From Lingula anatina (taxonomy: Eukaryota > Brachiopoda > Lingulata > Lingulida > Lingulidae): DNA of 64,000 bases. Position 1 is the first letter of the stretch. The number at the start of each line of letters is the position of its first letter. The stretch lies in assembly GCF_001039355.2 (NCBI RefSeq), contig NW_019776079.1, positions 347,532 to 411,531 of the forward strand. The letters run 5' to 3'. Shown here in pieces: positions 25,273-38,300 of the stretch. Below the pieces are notes generated by a model. It did no database searches. It was not told the origin of the DNA and was given only the letters and a program-made list of their open reading frames with translations. Both the position numbers and the translations under genes were made by a program.

Positions 25273-26003
25273 CGTTGCCGCTGTATGTGATAAATTCAGG
25301 CAAAATAATTCACTCTCACAAAAACATGCTGTTGCTGAGTTGGAATAATAAAAATGGTAGTAAATAGCTACCGAGATGACATTCGCCTTTGATGACAAGC
25401 TGAGCTGCTCAACTGCTGCAATCCGTTAATCAAAAACTGTTCCACCACACTTCCACGTATTTTTCCACAAAAACTTAGCCTGGACTAATATTGCGTGTGA
25501 GAACACTGCTGCTTTTAGTCGTAAGACTAAAAAACACGGTGCCTTTTCAGTTTCAAACTTCAGGGACAAGAAGATGGAAGAATAATCAATGGAAGGGGAG
25601 CTCATGGCTCACAATCGGTTAATTTTCCTCAGTATTAGTTAGGCATACTCGCAATTTAAGAGAAAATGCATTCAATAGACTTCTAGTCCTTTATTTTTTC
25701 AAAGGCTGGATTCCACTTTAGTCAACAAGCAGATGTTTCCACATATACTTGGCAGGAGCAACAGTTGGTGTTAAAGACCAAGACAATACATCAATAATTC
25801 AAGCAATACATATGGGAATGACAACAACAAAATCAAATACAATGACTTGAATATTTTCAAAAATCTGTTAAACATTTAAAACAGTATGAAAACTCTACAG
25901 ACTTTTGCCTTGCACATTAATATCAAACTCAGAATATAAATGCAGAAAACAACCCCTGCAAAAATTTGTCTCATTTAAGGATCACTTGTGGCTCTCAATT
26001 AGC

Positions 26004-26059
26004 TGTCCTAGAACATTTTTCTCTTTTAATGAAAAATGTTCTTAATCTGTTCTAGGACA
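26004..26059. repeat. Nested inverted repeats beside the first gap
   Basis: TGTCCTAGAACA (26004-26015) is the exact reverse complement of TGTTCTAGGACA (26048-26059). GAACATTTTTC (26011-26021) is the exact reverse complement of GAAAAATGTTC (26031-26041). The two stems overlap, so they are alternative folds. ATGTTCTAG recurs just beyond the gap. Confidence 0.85.
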
Positions 26060-26117
26060 TACTTCCCAAAAACAGTTCTCGAACTGTTATATTAATTACA
26101 GAACAACATTAGAACTT

Positions 26118-26560
26118 NNNNNNNNNNNNNNNNNNNNNNNNNNNNNNNNNNNNNNNNNNNNNNNNNNNNNNNNNNNNNNNNNNNNNNNNNNNNNNNNNNN
26201 NNNNNNNNNNNNNNNNNNNNNNNNNNNNNNNNNNNNNNNNNNNNNNNNNNNNNNNNNNNNNNNNNNNNNNNNNNNNNNNNNNNNNNNNNNNNNNNNNNNN
26301 NNNNNNNNNNNNNNNNNNNNNNNNNNNNNNNNNNNNNNNNNNNNNNNNNNNNNNNNNNNNNNNNNNNNNNNNNNNNNNNNNNNNNNNNNNNNNNNNNNNN
26401 NNNNNNNNNNNNNNNNNNNNNNNNNNNNNNNNNNNNNNNNNNNNNNNNNNNNNNNNNNNNNNNNNNNNNNNNNNNNNNNNNNNNNNNNNNNNNNNNNNNN
26501 NNNNNNNNNNNNNNNNNNNNNNNNNNNNNNNNNNNNNNNNNNNNNNNNNNNNNNNNNNNN
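26118..26560. other. Assembly gap (443 N)
   Basis: A run of N followed by about 30 A. Any apparent reading frame through it is meaningless. Confidence 1.
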
Positions 26561-26591
<31 letters not shown>

Positions 26592-27057
26592 CCAAATGTT
26601 CTAGAATAGACTGAGAACCGCAAGGGAACGTTAAATGAGACAAATTTTCACATGGGAACCATGCCCTGATTTATGGAAAATATCATCTTTCATTTTGCTT
26701 TGTGGTGATTTTACCACAGTTCTACACAAACATTACATCCTCCAACCTTTCAATAGTAACAAAACATTCTAGATAGGAATGGACAAATTTAAAACAAATA
26801 ATGAAATTACTAATTTGTTCAAAGCAAAACGTATACAACTAAATGTATCTATCAAAAACACAAACATCAAAGAAAACAAATTATAAAGCATCTCCAATCT
26901 TTTAAAGTTTAAACATTAATGTATAAACTAAGCAGATGTTCACAAAATTCACACTCTAATTTTAATCCATCTTATCAAATAAACAACAGACCCTTTTTCA
27001 ATTACATTTATCATCAGTGCTCTTCTACAGTATGTTCTTTTCAAGATGATGTTCACA

Positions 27058-29299
27058 TCATTTTCCAGATAGCTGCTGATGTAACTTGGGTACATAATCA
27101 TCAAATTGTGCCTGGAAAAAGTTCCCAGCTAACAACTGCAAGTTATATTTCTTGGCAAAATCTCGCACCTTCCAGGATTTTCTGTTGTTGCCAGATCGAT
27201 TGGTGAGCTTGTGAAGACCCTCAAATGTCTGTTTCCCTCCAGACTGTTTAAACAACAAGAAGACATAGCGATGCAACCCTGAAAATACAAGTTTTTCTTT
27301 ATGGGAAGAGAACAATATGAAATATACATGTACATGAAGTGCATTGGTTACATGTCACACACCTAGACCTCTGTTTAATTACCAAAGGCAATGCAAACAA
27401 TCTACTAGTACTGTAGTTCGACCTGTGCAATGGAAACACTGAAGGGTATGAGAATTATAATTTTTCAGCCAATGCATTAGCCCCCTTTTGACCACATGTG
27501 ACTATCTGGTCCACTTTATAACAAGTGCTTCAGACTGATTCAAACATTTAAATTTATTTAAATATTTGTTTTTCTAGTAATGATTCAAATACTTCAAACA
27601 GCCACATCCTAGCTTAAGACCATTGATAAAGGCAAGTAAAATATGCTGCACCTGTATCTTTAGGGGGGCCAGCTCCAACATACTCTGACATGACATCTCC
27701 CTGGCTGACACTATTGCCTGGGATATTGGTAATCAGCCAGTGATGCCATTCCCCAAACTTTGGATTCTCCCTACTTGGGGCATCTGGGTCTACAAAGTGA
27801 GTTAAAAATGAATTCAAATCTCTGGCATAACCATACATGTTTTATATAAATCACATTGTATGTGAAATCAACTTTTTATATGTGTAACTTAACATGTTCA
27901 GTCAAGCCTGTAGCCGGGGGGGGGGGGGGGGGGGGGGCTTCAAGGGTTCAAAAGAACCACCCTTTTTGCTAGGAAAAGGTCCACTCTGGGTAAAATTTGA
28001 ACTATGTACTTGAGGATTTTATGGTAAAAGGTCCACTTTTTCCCCCTCTGAAATTGCTGGCTATGGGGCCCGTCAGTTGTTGTTTAAGCTTTAACAATGT
28101 ATTGTTTAACAAAATCATATTTAGCCAAAAAAGATGAACATTTAATAATATTAGCTGACATTATATTATATGTTTTGCTATCAAGCAAAACTTCCAAATA
28201 TTTGACATACGAGAGAAATAGCCTTCTTTTTTCTTTCCAGACGTTAATATATAATTTTTCACAGAGATCCAAGTGTAATTGCATCAAATCCAACAGTTAA
28301 ATGCTTCCCTCTGGTGTTCATTAAATGCACAATACACTGCAGCACAGCGCAATGCAATATAGAAAATAATGTCCGAAGCAACTAGTATTAAAATTTGCTC
28401 TTATATCACCCTACTTTCTTGGGAATGACCTTTCCTGTGTTCACTTGGGTCCGGAGTAGTATTTTCTAGTGAATTGCTCTGTATTGTGCATTTTAGGTAG
28501 ACTCCTTCCCTCCACATATTATTTGTTATAATTACAAGCCTACATGTAGGTACCATTCATAATTAGTGTATAATATGCTCCATCATCACCATTCCATTTA
28601 ACAGCAGGCTGATCTTTTACCTGCAAATATATAATATGAATACATTTCTTCTTCTAGGAACATTAAATATGTATGCTTTATATTATATATAAACTAAATG
28701 AGCCACATAAATGTACTGTACATTGTACAGTATATCAACAAGCTGTTTCTGCTTCTAAACAGTGCAGATACTTGCTTAAATGCAAAAGTTAAAGACAAAA
28801 TAAATAAGTTAATTAATAGAAAATAAAATAATAAATGAAATTACAAAAAATGCTCTGTATAACTGCATTGTAAACACTGGGGTGGATATTATGTTTATAA
28901 ATTATACATGTAATACCTGGGTTGGTGTCAAGATCATTCCTGGCTGAACATCTCCAAAAGAGTAGGTCAGCTGTAAAGTATTAGAAAAACGATTATCTCA
29001 ACACCGCAGATAGAAAAAAAACATTGTGGGCCTCTCTTGTGAGCATGAAGCGAAAGTACATGTATCAAGTACACGTATGTGTTTTAGGAAGTCGGTAAGT
29101 ATACACGTACTGTACTCAATGAGTAAATTGGAAGTTAGGATGTTTTGCTTTGTCTGTCAGTATGTGTGTCATGGACATAAAATAAGCCCATGTCATGTTT
29201 TATATGTATCTTTAAGAATAATTGTCGTACTTGCAAAAGAGAGGTTGGTGCAGCATCAATTACGTCAGGGACTACTCCGTCTTTTCCAAAACTGTCCAT
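27058..29299 (-). CDS. PEBP1: Phosphatidylethanolamine-binding protein (PEBP family, 182 aa)
   Basis: Five coding exons in gene order: 29299-29231, 28970-28917, 28620-28554, 27789-27652, 27278-27058 (stop TGA). The phases close to 549 bases; human PEBP1 is 187 aa. PEBPs are small cytosolic proteins with an anion pocket; PEBP1/RKIP restrains Raf kinase in vertebrates. The family signatures are present: [18 protein letters not shown] (about residues 64-81), [17 protein letters not shown] (100-116) and the C-terminal [14 protein letters not shown]. There is no signal peptide; the N-terminus VPDVIDAAP is typical of invertebrate PEBPs. The start is the only ATG in frame before a GTG-led extension. 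It is head to head with ZRANB1. Whether it is the strict orthologue of PEBP1 or another family member cannot be told here. Confidence 0.95.
27916..27937. repeat. Poly(G) tract, 22 bases
   Basis: Uninterrupted G run in the PEBP intron between the exons at 27652-27789 and 28554-28620. Its length may be unreliable. Confidence 0.95.
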
Positions 29300-29894
29300 G
29301 CTTTCGTTAGATCTCACTTTTCACAACTACTGCAAGGCGCACCGTAAAGACGATAGCATTTTAATTATTAAAATACCCTAGGTAACACATGTTCTGCACA
29401 TTATATAAACATATCACAGTAAAGTTAAGGAGTGTCACTACAAAATATGCGCACTTATAAGTAAAGCACAATATGTGGCATCGTATGAAAATACGCAACT
29501 TCATCTTTTTGCGTGGGCTATCATCCATCTTACGTTACCACTTCCGTTAATGACGTCACGAACCTTTTGTTTGCATTTCTACACCATGTTCTGAGTTTGT
29601 TTTGGTTCTAAAATACTCGTCGGGGTTAACTTCAACCTGCTTATAATATTGATTCTTTAAGGTAGGTCGTTTTAAATTTAGTTAGTGGTGGGTTTAGGTG
29701 TGGTTGATATGGGGCCATTACATTTCGAGGTACATCATTATCTGTTTTCATCTGTCAGCTGAGCAGAAAGCTCGTCTCGACAGTCAAGTACAAGTGATAT
29801 CAAGACGCCATGCATACTTTTGATGGTGTTTACTTACGGAATACAAGGATTTGTTTATTACTGTGGAAAAGCACCACTGTTTAATATAAGATCA
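29300..29894. promoter_or_regulatory. Shared PEBP / ZRANB1 promoter region
   Basis: Fewer than 600 bases separate the PEBP start codon (29299, minus) from the probable end of the ZRANB1 leader exon (29894, plus), so the two promoters must overlap or adjoin. It contains a perfect CRE/ATF palindrome TGACGTCA at 29551-29558 and is richer in CG dinucleotides than its surroundings. The leader exon is inferred from the donor ATCATG then GTAAGC at 29889-29900. Confidence 0.6.
29551..29558. promoter_or_regulatory. CRE (TGACGTCA) palindrome
   Basis: Exact match to the full cAMP-response element bound by CREB/ATF proteins, about 250 bases upstream of the PEBP start and about 335 upstream of the putative ZRANB1 leader-exon end. 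Confidence 0.6.
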
Positions 29895-31900
29895 TGGTAA
29901 GCATGGATATATTTATTATTCATAAATCCTTGAAAGATTCCTGTAATGTTTGTCGGATGTGCTTTTCAAGAAAGTAATAAGTTGAGAATGTCTCTTTTTT
30001 ATAACAAAATTAGATTCCCCCCAATCATTGCAGAGGGACACGTGTTAATGATTTGAAATCAGTAGCACTTTAAAGGGTCTATTCCCCAATTTTTCACGGT
30101 AAGGTTGTTTAAAGGTCAATCATGCAGTATCGCTGCCAGAGAAGGGACAAACAGTACCAGAAATCCAGAATAGTTATCAGGAAGTGATCAAAGTATCTAA
30201 ATTGGCTCTAGTTTGTCAAGTAAGAACCCATTTTAATGCAATGGGCATCAAGTACAGCAATATAATATTATATCCCAATTCTTTTTAAGATGAATAGATG
30301 CTTTAAGTTACTATGGTGTATTATGATTATGAGGTATGGAAACTTATTATATGGGTAATGGAAATGCTTGTAAGTTGTATGTATATATGAGAAATATGAT
30401 ATATCAGCAGGGATGGAGATAAAACTGTATTGCTATTTATATGGTTCATAACTAAAATGCTGACAGTTCAGTAACATATAAGTTACTTTGACTAAAGAAA
30501 ACGAGCATAATTATTTTTATCAGTCTGTTATTGATTTGTACATCACAGTATTTTAGCTTTTAATAGTATCATACCTTTATTCAACAAAGAATGGTGCTTT
30601 CTCAGATTCTCATTATATCACACAATTATAATCTGGTACATATTTGATTTTATATGTATGCAATTCCAAATAGTAATAGTATGTATTAGGTACTAAGTAA
30701 GGAAAGGCTAACCCTCACTTGAATATTCACTTTATCTTGAAGAAAAGCCTTAATCTTTAGGTTCAATATTTTTTATGATGAGTTGTGCTCTAGGGAATAT
30801 CAGCATGGGTGAGTTTCCATATTAGGATCTGTAAGTACTGGTCTCAGTGGACTTTTTCCAAATGATGCTTGACAACATATTTGTTAAATAGGATGATGTT
30901 TTGTGACAAATGAACCATTTACAAGTAGGTACTTGTATGAAAATTACAGTATTATGGTACCCATAATTCTTAAATCAATAATTCATTAAACTAAATCTGA
31001 ATTGCTTTTGGTATAAGTATTCAGATTACAGAGAAGTTATGCAGCTAATAACAAAATGCAGTTTGTACATATTTTTTTAATTTTTTCTAAATTGTTCATC
31101 AATACCCTTTGTCAAACAAAGCAGTAAACTGATTGGTCATGATACGCTTAGTCAAATCACCATTTTTTTGTCAATTTGTTATCCAAATGGTTATAATTTG
31201 ACTAAAACAAGTCAAATCAAGCCCTTTCTGTTTAGCCAATTTATGTCAGTTTTTAGCATTTGGCTAAATTGGCGAGTGTTAGCGTTTCCCCAGGTAAGGT
31301 TTATAAGTCTCACATTACTGTTTGTAAACATTTTAAAGATGCATACAAAGTCAATTTTTTGTCACAAAAACCAAATAAATGCCAGCATATAGTTTCAAGT
31401 AGTATAACTAAGAGAATTACCAAAAGGCATTTTTTAATTTTACCTGAAAATGATGTTTGAACAGATTTTTCTGCTGGCATTCTAAGCTGTATGTCAATGG
31501 GGCAGGAAAGTAGGTCACCGAAGTAGGTTAAATTTACAACCAAAAATTTAAAGAAAGGAGCAGTCTAAAGGTCTTTTATGGCAGATTGAGTGATCTATTC
31601 AGTTTATCCCTTGGCATGTGGAATTTATTTGAGTCATATAAGAATCTAGTAGAAGTGGTTTACATGTGTTACTGGGAATCCACGCTCCACCGATGCTCAG
31701 TTCGTATGTACCTTTAAGTGCCCTTAGTATTTTGCCAGTAACAAATTTTTATAGTATTTTGTACTCTGCATTTGTTATTTTTGCTCACATTGATTTTGTC
31801 ATATTCGTTAATGCAAAGTATAATACCAAATGTCAGTTTCAGTTATATGCAAGTTTTTTATGTTTATGACTGTCACTAATAGTTTTCCTTACTATTTTAG
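29895..31900. other. ZRANB1: Probable first intron of ZRANB1
   Basis: A 2 kb non-coding stretch between the possible leader donor at 29894 and the 3' splice site (ACTATTTTAG) at 31900. The first 1.4 kb is featureless; the last part is a dispersed repeat (31333-31718). Confidence 0.5.
31333..31718. repeat. Dispersed repeat, TTAAAGATGCAT family, copy 1
   Basis: Shares segments with 44247-44492: AAAGATGCAT at the start, AGTCAATTTTTT, TTTATCCCTTGGCATGT, CTAGTAGAAGTGG and TGTTACTGGGAATCCA. The ends are imperfect inverted repeats (TTAAAGATGCAT against ATGTACCTTTAA). This copy has about 140 extra internal bases. No coding capacity. Confidence 0.75.
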
Positions 31901-31936
31901 GAGAACAATTTTGTTTGGTACCCAAAGCCTTCCATC

Positions 31937-34900
31937 ATGAATGAGGGGAGGAAGTGGTCATGCGAATATTGTACCTATGAAAACTTCCCAGCTACTAAAC
32001 GCTGTACTCTGTGCCGTGCTTTGCGCCCACCACAGCTCATCAATGATGAGACAGTGGAACAAGATATCTACAAAATGGCTCCCTTGATTTGCCAAGATGT
32101 GGACAATGGGAACATAAGCAGTGGTAGTAGTACCTCAGGGGTGACCTCTTCAGACATTGGAAAAAAATGGTCCTGCCATGTTTGTACCTATCTCAACTGG
32201 CCTAGAGCCATTAAATGTACACAGTGTCTTACCCCAAGACTCAAGTCTCCATCCCCAACTTCTCCTACTCATAGTTTTACCAAACCTCTTAGTATAAATG
32301 TAAATATATCAGAACCCTCAGGATCTCGATATGCTGCCAGACGGAACTCACCAAGCTCACCAGAGGCAACAAAGGAGCATAACAATGACAGGAATAAAGC
32401 AGTTGCTGCAGCATTGATAAAATGGTGCTGCAAGGCTTGCACATATGAGAACTGGCCTCGTTCACAGAAGTGTGTCATATGTGGCACAGCTCGCGGACGT
32501 TTTTCTTCAGGTACATCAGCAGCAGAGACTGCAAGTGCAGAGGATGGACACATAGACTCACCTTCTATACAGGAGAATAGTGCTGCTTGTGATAATAAGA
32601 ACACAAATAGCAGCAGCAGCAGTAGTACCAGTTGTTCTAGTAGTGGTTCAAATTTAACAAGTAGCATATCTGCAGTCACAAAAGGTGCTCCTCGCTCTCC
32701 TCCTGCTGCTCGTAGTGCTGAGGTGATAGCTGGGGCCTCAGGAGGAGCCTCTGCTTCAGCTCCTTCACCCACTATATATCAAGAAAAGAATAAAGAGGAA
32801 AGAAGGCGTCTCAAGCAGATAAGGAACCGCATGTGTGAGAGTGACTGGTTGTGGCTGAATGCCTGTTCTGGTGTTGTAGAAGGAGATGCTCAGGCTGTGG
32901 AGGCTTTTATTCAGTCAGGGGGTGACCCTGCAAGACATTTGACAGCTGATGAGGTGGCTATACTAAATAGACCTAGTGCATTTGTGCCAGGGTACACTAT
33001 CGTTCATCTAGCCATACGTTTTCAACGAGAGGACATGTTAGCAGTTTTGTTAACCAGCACAGATGTAGCCAGTAAAGCAGCTAAACGCATGCCTTCACAT
33101 GTCAGTCCTGATCTGGCAGCAGAAATATTGCGTGAGATTTCATCTTCCATCCGTCAAAGGAAAGGAGACTTTCCTTGTTACTTCCTCACTGAGTGCGCTA
33201 CCTTTGCACTCCCTACAGGTAAGATTACTGTCTTACTGTATGATATGCGAGGCCTCATTCAGACAGGACAGTTCAGACAGGGATATTTTAGATTGCAAAA
33301 TATAATATTGTTTGGCATTAGATGACCAGATAACATGTATATGTAAGTGTGTAGTTGTAAGATGAACAAATGAAAAAAATGAAAAAAGAACAAAGCTTAT
33401 TAAGTAGTTCTGTCCATTCTCGAGTCTGTGGTTTACAGGCAATTTCAGGTGGTCAGAACACCCAAACAACATGAGCACATTATCTGTGTTAGAGCTGGCC
33501 CTGCATAATGAAACCTCATGTACCTATACTACAGTGTTGTATTGTTTACATATAAGGAACATTTGTTCAGTTCCCCACACGGTTTCCCACAAATAATCTG
33601 GACTTTTAGCTTGGCAATCTTCTAAGCCTTCAACAGGTAAGCTACTAGTTAAAAGTGAGTAAAAATTGCCCCAGATGCAGGCTGGATACATTTATACCAT
33701 TTGCTATGAAATTGTGCCCAGTGTGTGTCATCTTTGGCAATAAGAAAGAAAATTGTTATATTTTACTCTCTACAATATGACTGTCTTAATTTGGAAATGT
33801 ACAGGATTTCATTAGATACAAGATCAACTGAAATACATAAGATCCTCAGATCTGTTCTAAATGGCCTCATAGATCATTGCATACATTTTAGTCTTATTGA
33901 ACTTGAACTGGTCTTATTGGGCTATTTCACAATATTACCCCTTTGTTTTTTGTGCATGTCAATTAAAATAGACATATATAGAGTAGTAGTAACTGACTTC
34001 GGATTACTTGAAATGGAATAAATAGATGTCACTGAAGGTTTTCCAGGGTAAAAGATGTTTTAGACTAGGTAATCCTGTGGAATTACTCTATGGTGGGAAA
34101 AGTTGAAAACATGTTTGTCCTTATAGTAAACCAGAGATTGTTTGTCTGTTCTGTTGGGATAAAAATAGTGATTTATAAGCTGAAACAAGTACTATCATAA
34201 AATGTTTGGAGTACTTAATGACACAATAACACAAGAAGGATTGGCCAATTGTAAACATAGAGGTGCATTCTGTTACTTATGGGTTAGTTTACCCTTAAGG
34301 TATCCCTAATAAGTTTTTTAACTGTTTATTTCATAATACTGTGTATTATAAATGCAAACCAAACCACTAATGACTATTGAGTGGGATCTTGTGATGATCC
34401 CAGTGAGCTATATTCAGCAGTAAATGATTTCTCCTGAGTCAAAGGAATGGGGTAAGTTCGCTAGTTTGTATGCTGAGTAACCTGGTTGTTTTGGCCATAG
34501 TCCAGATGAATGCATTCACCTCAGCATATCTTACCTGAAATGACTGAGCCATAGATCTGTGCGCATTGATAGTATAGAGGATGAACTGATTTAACTACTG
34601 AATACCTGAAATAACTCTGATATATGTTAAAATGTCAAAAATAAATCTTTATTTAATTAAATCACCATGTCCCTAAATAATTTTGGCATGCATTCTTACT
34701 GATAATTAAGCAGGACAATAGTTCTATTGATTTCGTATCTGAAATAATTCTTTTCAACACGAAACATTTTAATTCATTACATAAAAGTAAGGCTGTTTGA
34801 CCAATACAATTTAGTTTGTGTAGACTGAAGGAAAGGCTAAAAACAGAAACCTAATTGAATAAATTTTTTAAATAACTGCTCGGCATGAAGCAGTTAATAA

Positions 34901-35233
34901 TATGTGGGATGCACTGAAGTCTGAAAACATTGGAATATGAAAGGAAACATAGTATGATGCTGAGCTCACCATATGATGGTTCGTATTTTAGTCAAATTAC
35001 TAGTATATTTTTCTAAGGCAATTTAATGAAAATTTGTGAAAAAAAATGAAATACTTTTAGGCAAATATTTGAAAGAAATATGTAGCCAATGATCACAATT
35101 GTTGACAAATCTGCTGAAGGGATGGAGGTTGAGAGAGGCCAAAAATTGGAAAATTGCAGCATGCCTGTGTGCTGTATGTTCTATTTCAGGACCAACTGTT
35201 ATGTATCCTATATCAGTGCCCACTGGGCAAAGG

Positions 35234-35331
<98 letters not shown>

Positions 35332-38300
35332 TAACCAAGTTGTAACCTTGTTACTTTTTTGCATGGTAATCTGCTTACCAGTACCTAAGCTAGTATACAA
35401 GATAAAGTGGAAATATTCAAATGTTTTACATTGAAATTAAAATTCAGTTACAGTAGTTACCACAGACATTATCTGGATCCTTTCACATTTCTGAATAATT
35501 AGATATTTTAAAATAATTTTTGCTTTAACCTGACCATTTATTAATTTTTTATATCCCTGAGTTGCAAATAGTTTTTGGAGAATATGTGGTAGTGTTAACA
35601 TAAATGAAAATAAATAAAAAAATAATAATGAAATTTATAAAATATATAGAAAGTGCATTAGAAATTGCATCCATTCTTAGATTTTAACATTGATGATATT
35701 GTGAAGATTGGATTTTGAAGATTGCCATGTTGAGCATGTATTTTTTTTTTATCATTTTAGACATTGAAGATCTTCCAAGGCCTGTCCAAAAACAGTTGTT
35801 TGATGAATTATTAGATAGAGATGTTCAAAAAGGTATGGTTTGTGTAAGTTTTGCCTTTTTTGTTTAAGTCGGCTGCTTCATAATGTTGTCAGACACATTT
35901 CAAACTTCCTTGTTGTGAACAGCTGTAAAGCAAGGTGAAAGTAAAGCCTTGAGTCAGGTTTTACAAAAAGAAAGCCAACTACACAAGGTAAGCCTATCTG
36001 TTTTAAGGCATATAGTGGCATGGCTGCTTTGGGGAAATTCCTAAATTTAAAAAGTATGCCAAACTACCTTTTGGGTTTGCTCATCAAGCTTGTTGAACTG
36101 CCTGCTCTGCTATAATGGCATTCTCTAAGTCTGGATTACAAATGAGATTGCTCTCCATGCTAATGTTATCATCTTCCATCCTGGCCCCAGGTTACATGTC
36201 CTCAATTGACCAGATATGTATGTCTTTCCATAAGAATCGTACTGTAGTATTGATTTCCCAAACCTAGCTCTACAAAATCACTGATGTGATTTACATGTAC
36301 AGTTTATCTTCATTTGTTATAAGTCTGGTGTATGCAGGACTCATTCTGGCATACTTTTTTTTTTTTTTTTGTTAAATTTAGTATAAGTCATATCTGAGCT
36401 GAAACAGTGACTGTCACTGACATAGAAACGGGTGTCAATTTTCACTGGCCAAAATTTTGTGTGAAGCATGCAAATAAAACAGGGATTTCATTTTGCTGAA
36501 GAAAACCATTCTACACCCCAGCTGTGGGAAGGTTATATTACCAGCAACAGCAGATTTTGAAAACAACCTGTTGAAACAGGATGGTTTCATGTTTCATATT
36601 TCCTTTAGAGTATTGTGAAGCAACATGAATGCGGGATATCAGGACATAAATTTTTTTCATTTTATAGTCTAAACCTATGCCAAATGTTGAGGTGAAAAAA
36701 GTGTCTGATATTTTTTATTCACCTTCACAGGAAAAATAATCTGTAAAGAATCAATGCTATAGTGCCATGTTAAGCTCACAACCACAAGTTTATAAGATGC
36801 TGGTCTAGGCATTACAGTGATTTCATGTAACAGGTATATAATGTTGTAACATGATCCACTCATAAAGCAAAATATAACTGCTGTTCTGAATTATATGTTC
36901 ATGGCAGATGCCCATGTATGTATAAATCACAGTGAAATATACAACAGATAAATTATCAATGAGATTTCTATGACTGACATAAAGACGAGAATATGGATTT
37001 TTCCCTAATAAAGAATCTGCTAGGTATGCTGTATAATATGTCAAGTGTAATTGATAATGTAAACACCAGGTGTAAAAGCTGCACATTAGGTTCTATTTCA
37101 TTGTTGTTTATATTCAACAAGATGAGTAGCATAAAAAAATCATTGTAATTTTGTCAATTTGCATTTCATTTGTTAATGTAATAACAACATAAAGTTTATG
37201 GACCTGTAAGGTTTTATTTCTTTCTTGTTTATTTTTAACAAGACAAGTGGCATGAAAAGATATCATTGTAATATTTTCAATTTACAATTCATTTGTTAAT
37301 GTAGTAACAAAGTAAAGTTTATGGACCTAAAACTGAACTTCATTGGATGTTTTTATCTGCCAATCACAAAACTACAAACTCTTGCTAACACATGCAGTAG
37401 TTTTACATGTTGGCATATTGTATTAATTTATCTTTTGTGCGAAGTGGTATTGTTCAACAAACTTCAAATTTTATATTGCAAAAGCTCTTTTAAAATGTTA
37501 TGGGTAGTTTTAGTAAACCCAAGCAGAATTGATCATGTCTTTGTGTAATTGCATATACTAGTTGTTTTTCACACATTTATACCATATGTTGTAGAATTGG
37601 AAGTAGAAGAGCAAATCATCAATTGGAGCCATGAGATTACAGAGAGGCTTGGCAGTAGGTTGTATGCTCTGTGGAACCGTACAGCTGGGGACTGCCTCCT
37701 AGACTCAGTGCTCCAGTCCACTTGGGGAATTTTTGACAGGGACAACACATTACGGAGGGCCATGTCAGACAGCTTGACTGAGGGAGCTTGCACGTGAGTG
37801 ACCTCTACACTCTAACCCTTCCTGTGTCAAGAATATTTGGAAATACAAGTATTGTTTATTATTATTATTATTGTATTTGTAGCAGGAATACAGGATTGTT
37901 GTGCTAAAATACACAACATTCAAATGAACAATATTTAAAAAAAAATTTTTTTTTGTTCTCTTGAGAAAATCACTTTTAAAATCAAGGGAAATTAATAATC
38001 ATCTTAGGTGTTTATATGTTGAAAATTAAGTTTTCATATGATATCATTGGGAAATCTGGTAATCTGTAAGGTTGACCTTGCTGTTTGTAGATTCTATCCA
38101 AGATGGAAAGAGTATGAGTCTGTACAGGCCCAGACCATGCAGTTCAGTCTAGAGGAGAACCAGTGGCAGCAAGACTGGGCCATACTTCTCAGTCTAGCTG
38201 GCCAACCAGGTAAGTTCTTGTTGTGATATTATACTGACTCTTAAAGTCAATTCTAAAGCATGGGAAAAAAGCAGGTTAGAATATCTTGAAAGAATGTTTC

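Larger units (their letters stand above)
25273..27057. other. Intergenic region upstream of GOLT1B and downstream of PEBP, with gap
   Basis: Holds the GOLT1B promoter (25273 upward) with a small inverted repeat TTTTAGTC-GTAA-GACTAAAA near 25514. It also holds nested inverted repeats at 26004-26059, an N gap, and the PEBP 3' UTR. No coding exon was recognised. Confidence 0.5.

Noticed and set aside
26092-26643. Long reading frames across the first N run
   Set aside because: They exist only because N is open in every frame; the same holds at 54839-55257.
32269-32772. 167-codon minus-strand reading frame
   Set aside because: Shadow of the Ser/Ala-rich linker in the ZRANB1 exon; no homology or splice support.
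35023-35400. Reading frames of repeated Tyr-Ile around the (TA)n tract
   Set aside because: Translation of a microsatellite; likewise 59173-59409 and 7176-7391.
35923-35988. Possible extra ZRANB1 exon after GTGAACAG, ending CACAAG before GTAAGC
   Set aside because: Its 65 bases would shift the frame. Direct joining of 35832 to 37595 gives DVQKELEVEEQIINWS, as in vertebrates. A 12-base version (AVKQ insertion) is conceivable but unsupported.
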